Both the position numbers and the translations under genes were made by a program. This document shows positions 63,956-64,000 of a stretch of DNA of 64,000 nt, in pieces (position 1 is the stretch's first letter; each line of letters starts with the position of its first letter). The notes under the pieces were generated by a model. That model made no database searches, was not told the DNA's origin, and worked only from the letters and a program-made list of their open reading frames with translations. Location of the stretch: assembly GCA_025642065.1 (NCBI GenBank), contig JAODUP010000056.1, positions 1 to 64,000 of the forward strand, given 5' to 3'. The DNA is from Paralvinella palmiformis. Its lineage: Eukaryota; Annelida; Polychaeta; Terebellida; Alvinellidae.

Positions 63956-64000
63956 GTCTTATGCCATTCAATCATGATCTTTAAATTAAATGTTGTTTGG

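Overview
This window is animal nuclear DNA. It is AT-rich, its genes are split into many small exons with GT-AG introns, and it is full of LINE, SINE, LTR and TIR-element debris and long (TA)n/(CA)n microsatellites. The repeat types (tRNA-derived SINEs with (ACTC)n tails, microsatellite-bearing TIR elements) and the protein divergence suggest an invertebrate, most likely a lophotrochozoan and perhaps a mollusc. That placement is inference, and no species marker is present.

Three conserved genes can be rebuilt exon by exon. (1) A gamma-glutamyltransferase (GGT) gene on the minus strand, 23300 to 10011, has eleven recognisable exons. The upstream exon with the membrane anchor was not found. Exon G carries a 19-nt insertion that breaks the frame. 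(2) DNA polymerase eta (POLH) on the plus strand, 30567 to 38432, has nine coding exons that join in phase to 802 codons, with the catalytic acidic residues, a UBZ zinc finger and a C-terminal PIP-type motif. (3) A peptidase family S28 gene resembling thymus-specific serine protease (PRSS16) on the minus strand, 57423 to 40117, has eleven coding exons that join in phase to 525 codons, with a signal peptide and a Ser/Asp/His triad. POLH and the S28 gene converge with about 1.7 kb between stop codons. GGT and POLH are divergent. They look like ordinary housekeeping neighbours, not a cooperating cluster.

Layout: 1-7 kb holds two inverted copies of a hAT-like MITE around a broken ORF of a repetitive family, plus a transposase-like tail. 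7-9.2 kb holds a LINE end and a SINE. 10-23.3 kb is GGT with a Ty3/gypsy remnant, SINEs and three LINE fragments in its introns or flanks. 23.3-30.5 kb is intergenic, with a LINE, a (TG)n tract and a nested TIR-element complex that ends 80 bp before the POLH start codon. 30.5-38.6 kb is POLH. 39.3-39.6 kb is a hAT-type MITE. 40-57.4 kb is the S28 gene, with several LINE fragments and a TIR element in its introns. 57.4-64 kb is gene-poor, with SINE copies and simple repeats.

I found no convincing undescribed biological system. The points most worth checking are the disrupted GGT exon, an Asp-to-Asn change in its substrate-binding loop, a microsatellite acting as a splice acceptor tract, a CLEAR-like E-box upstream of the S28 protease, and the microsatellite-carrying TIR family with long and short forms. 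All exon boundaries come from reading frame, splice consensus and remembered family sequences; no alignment was run.
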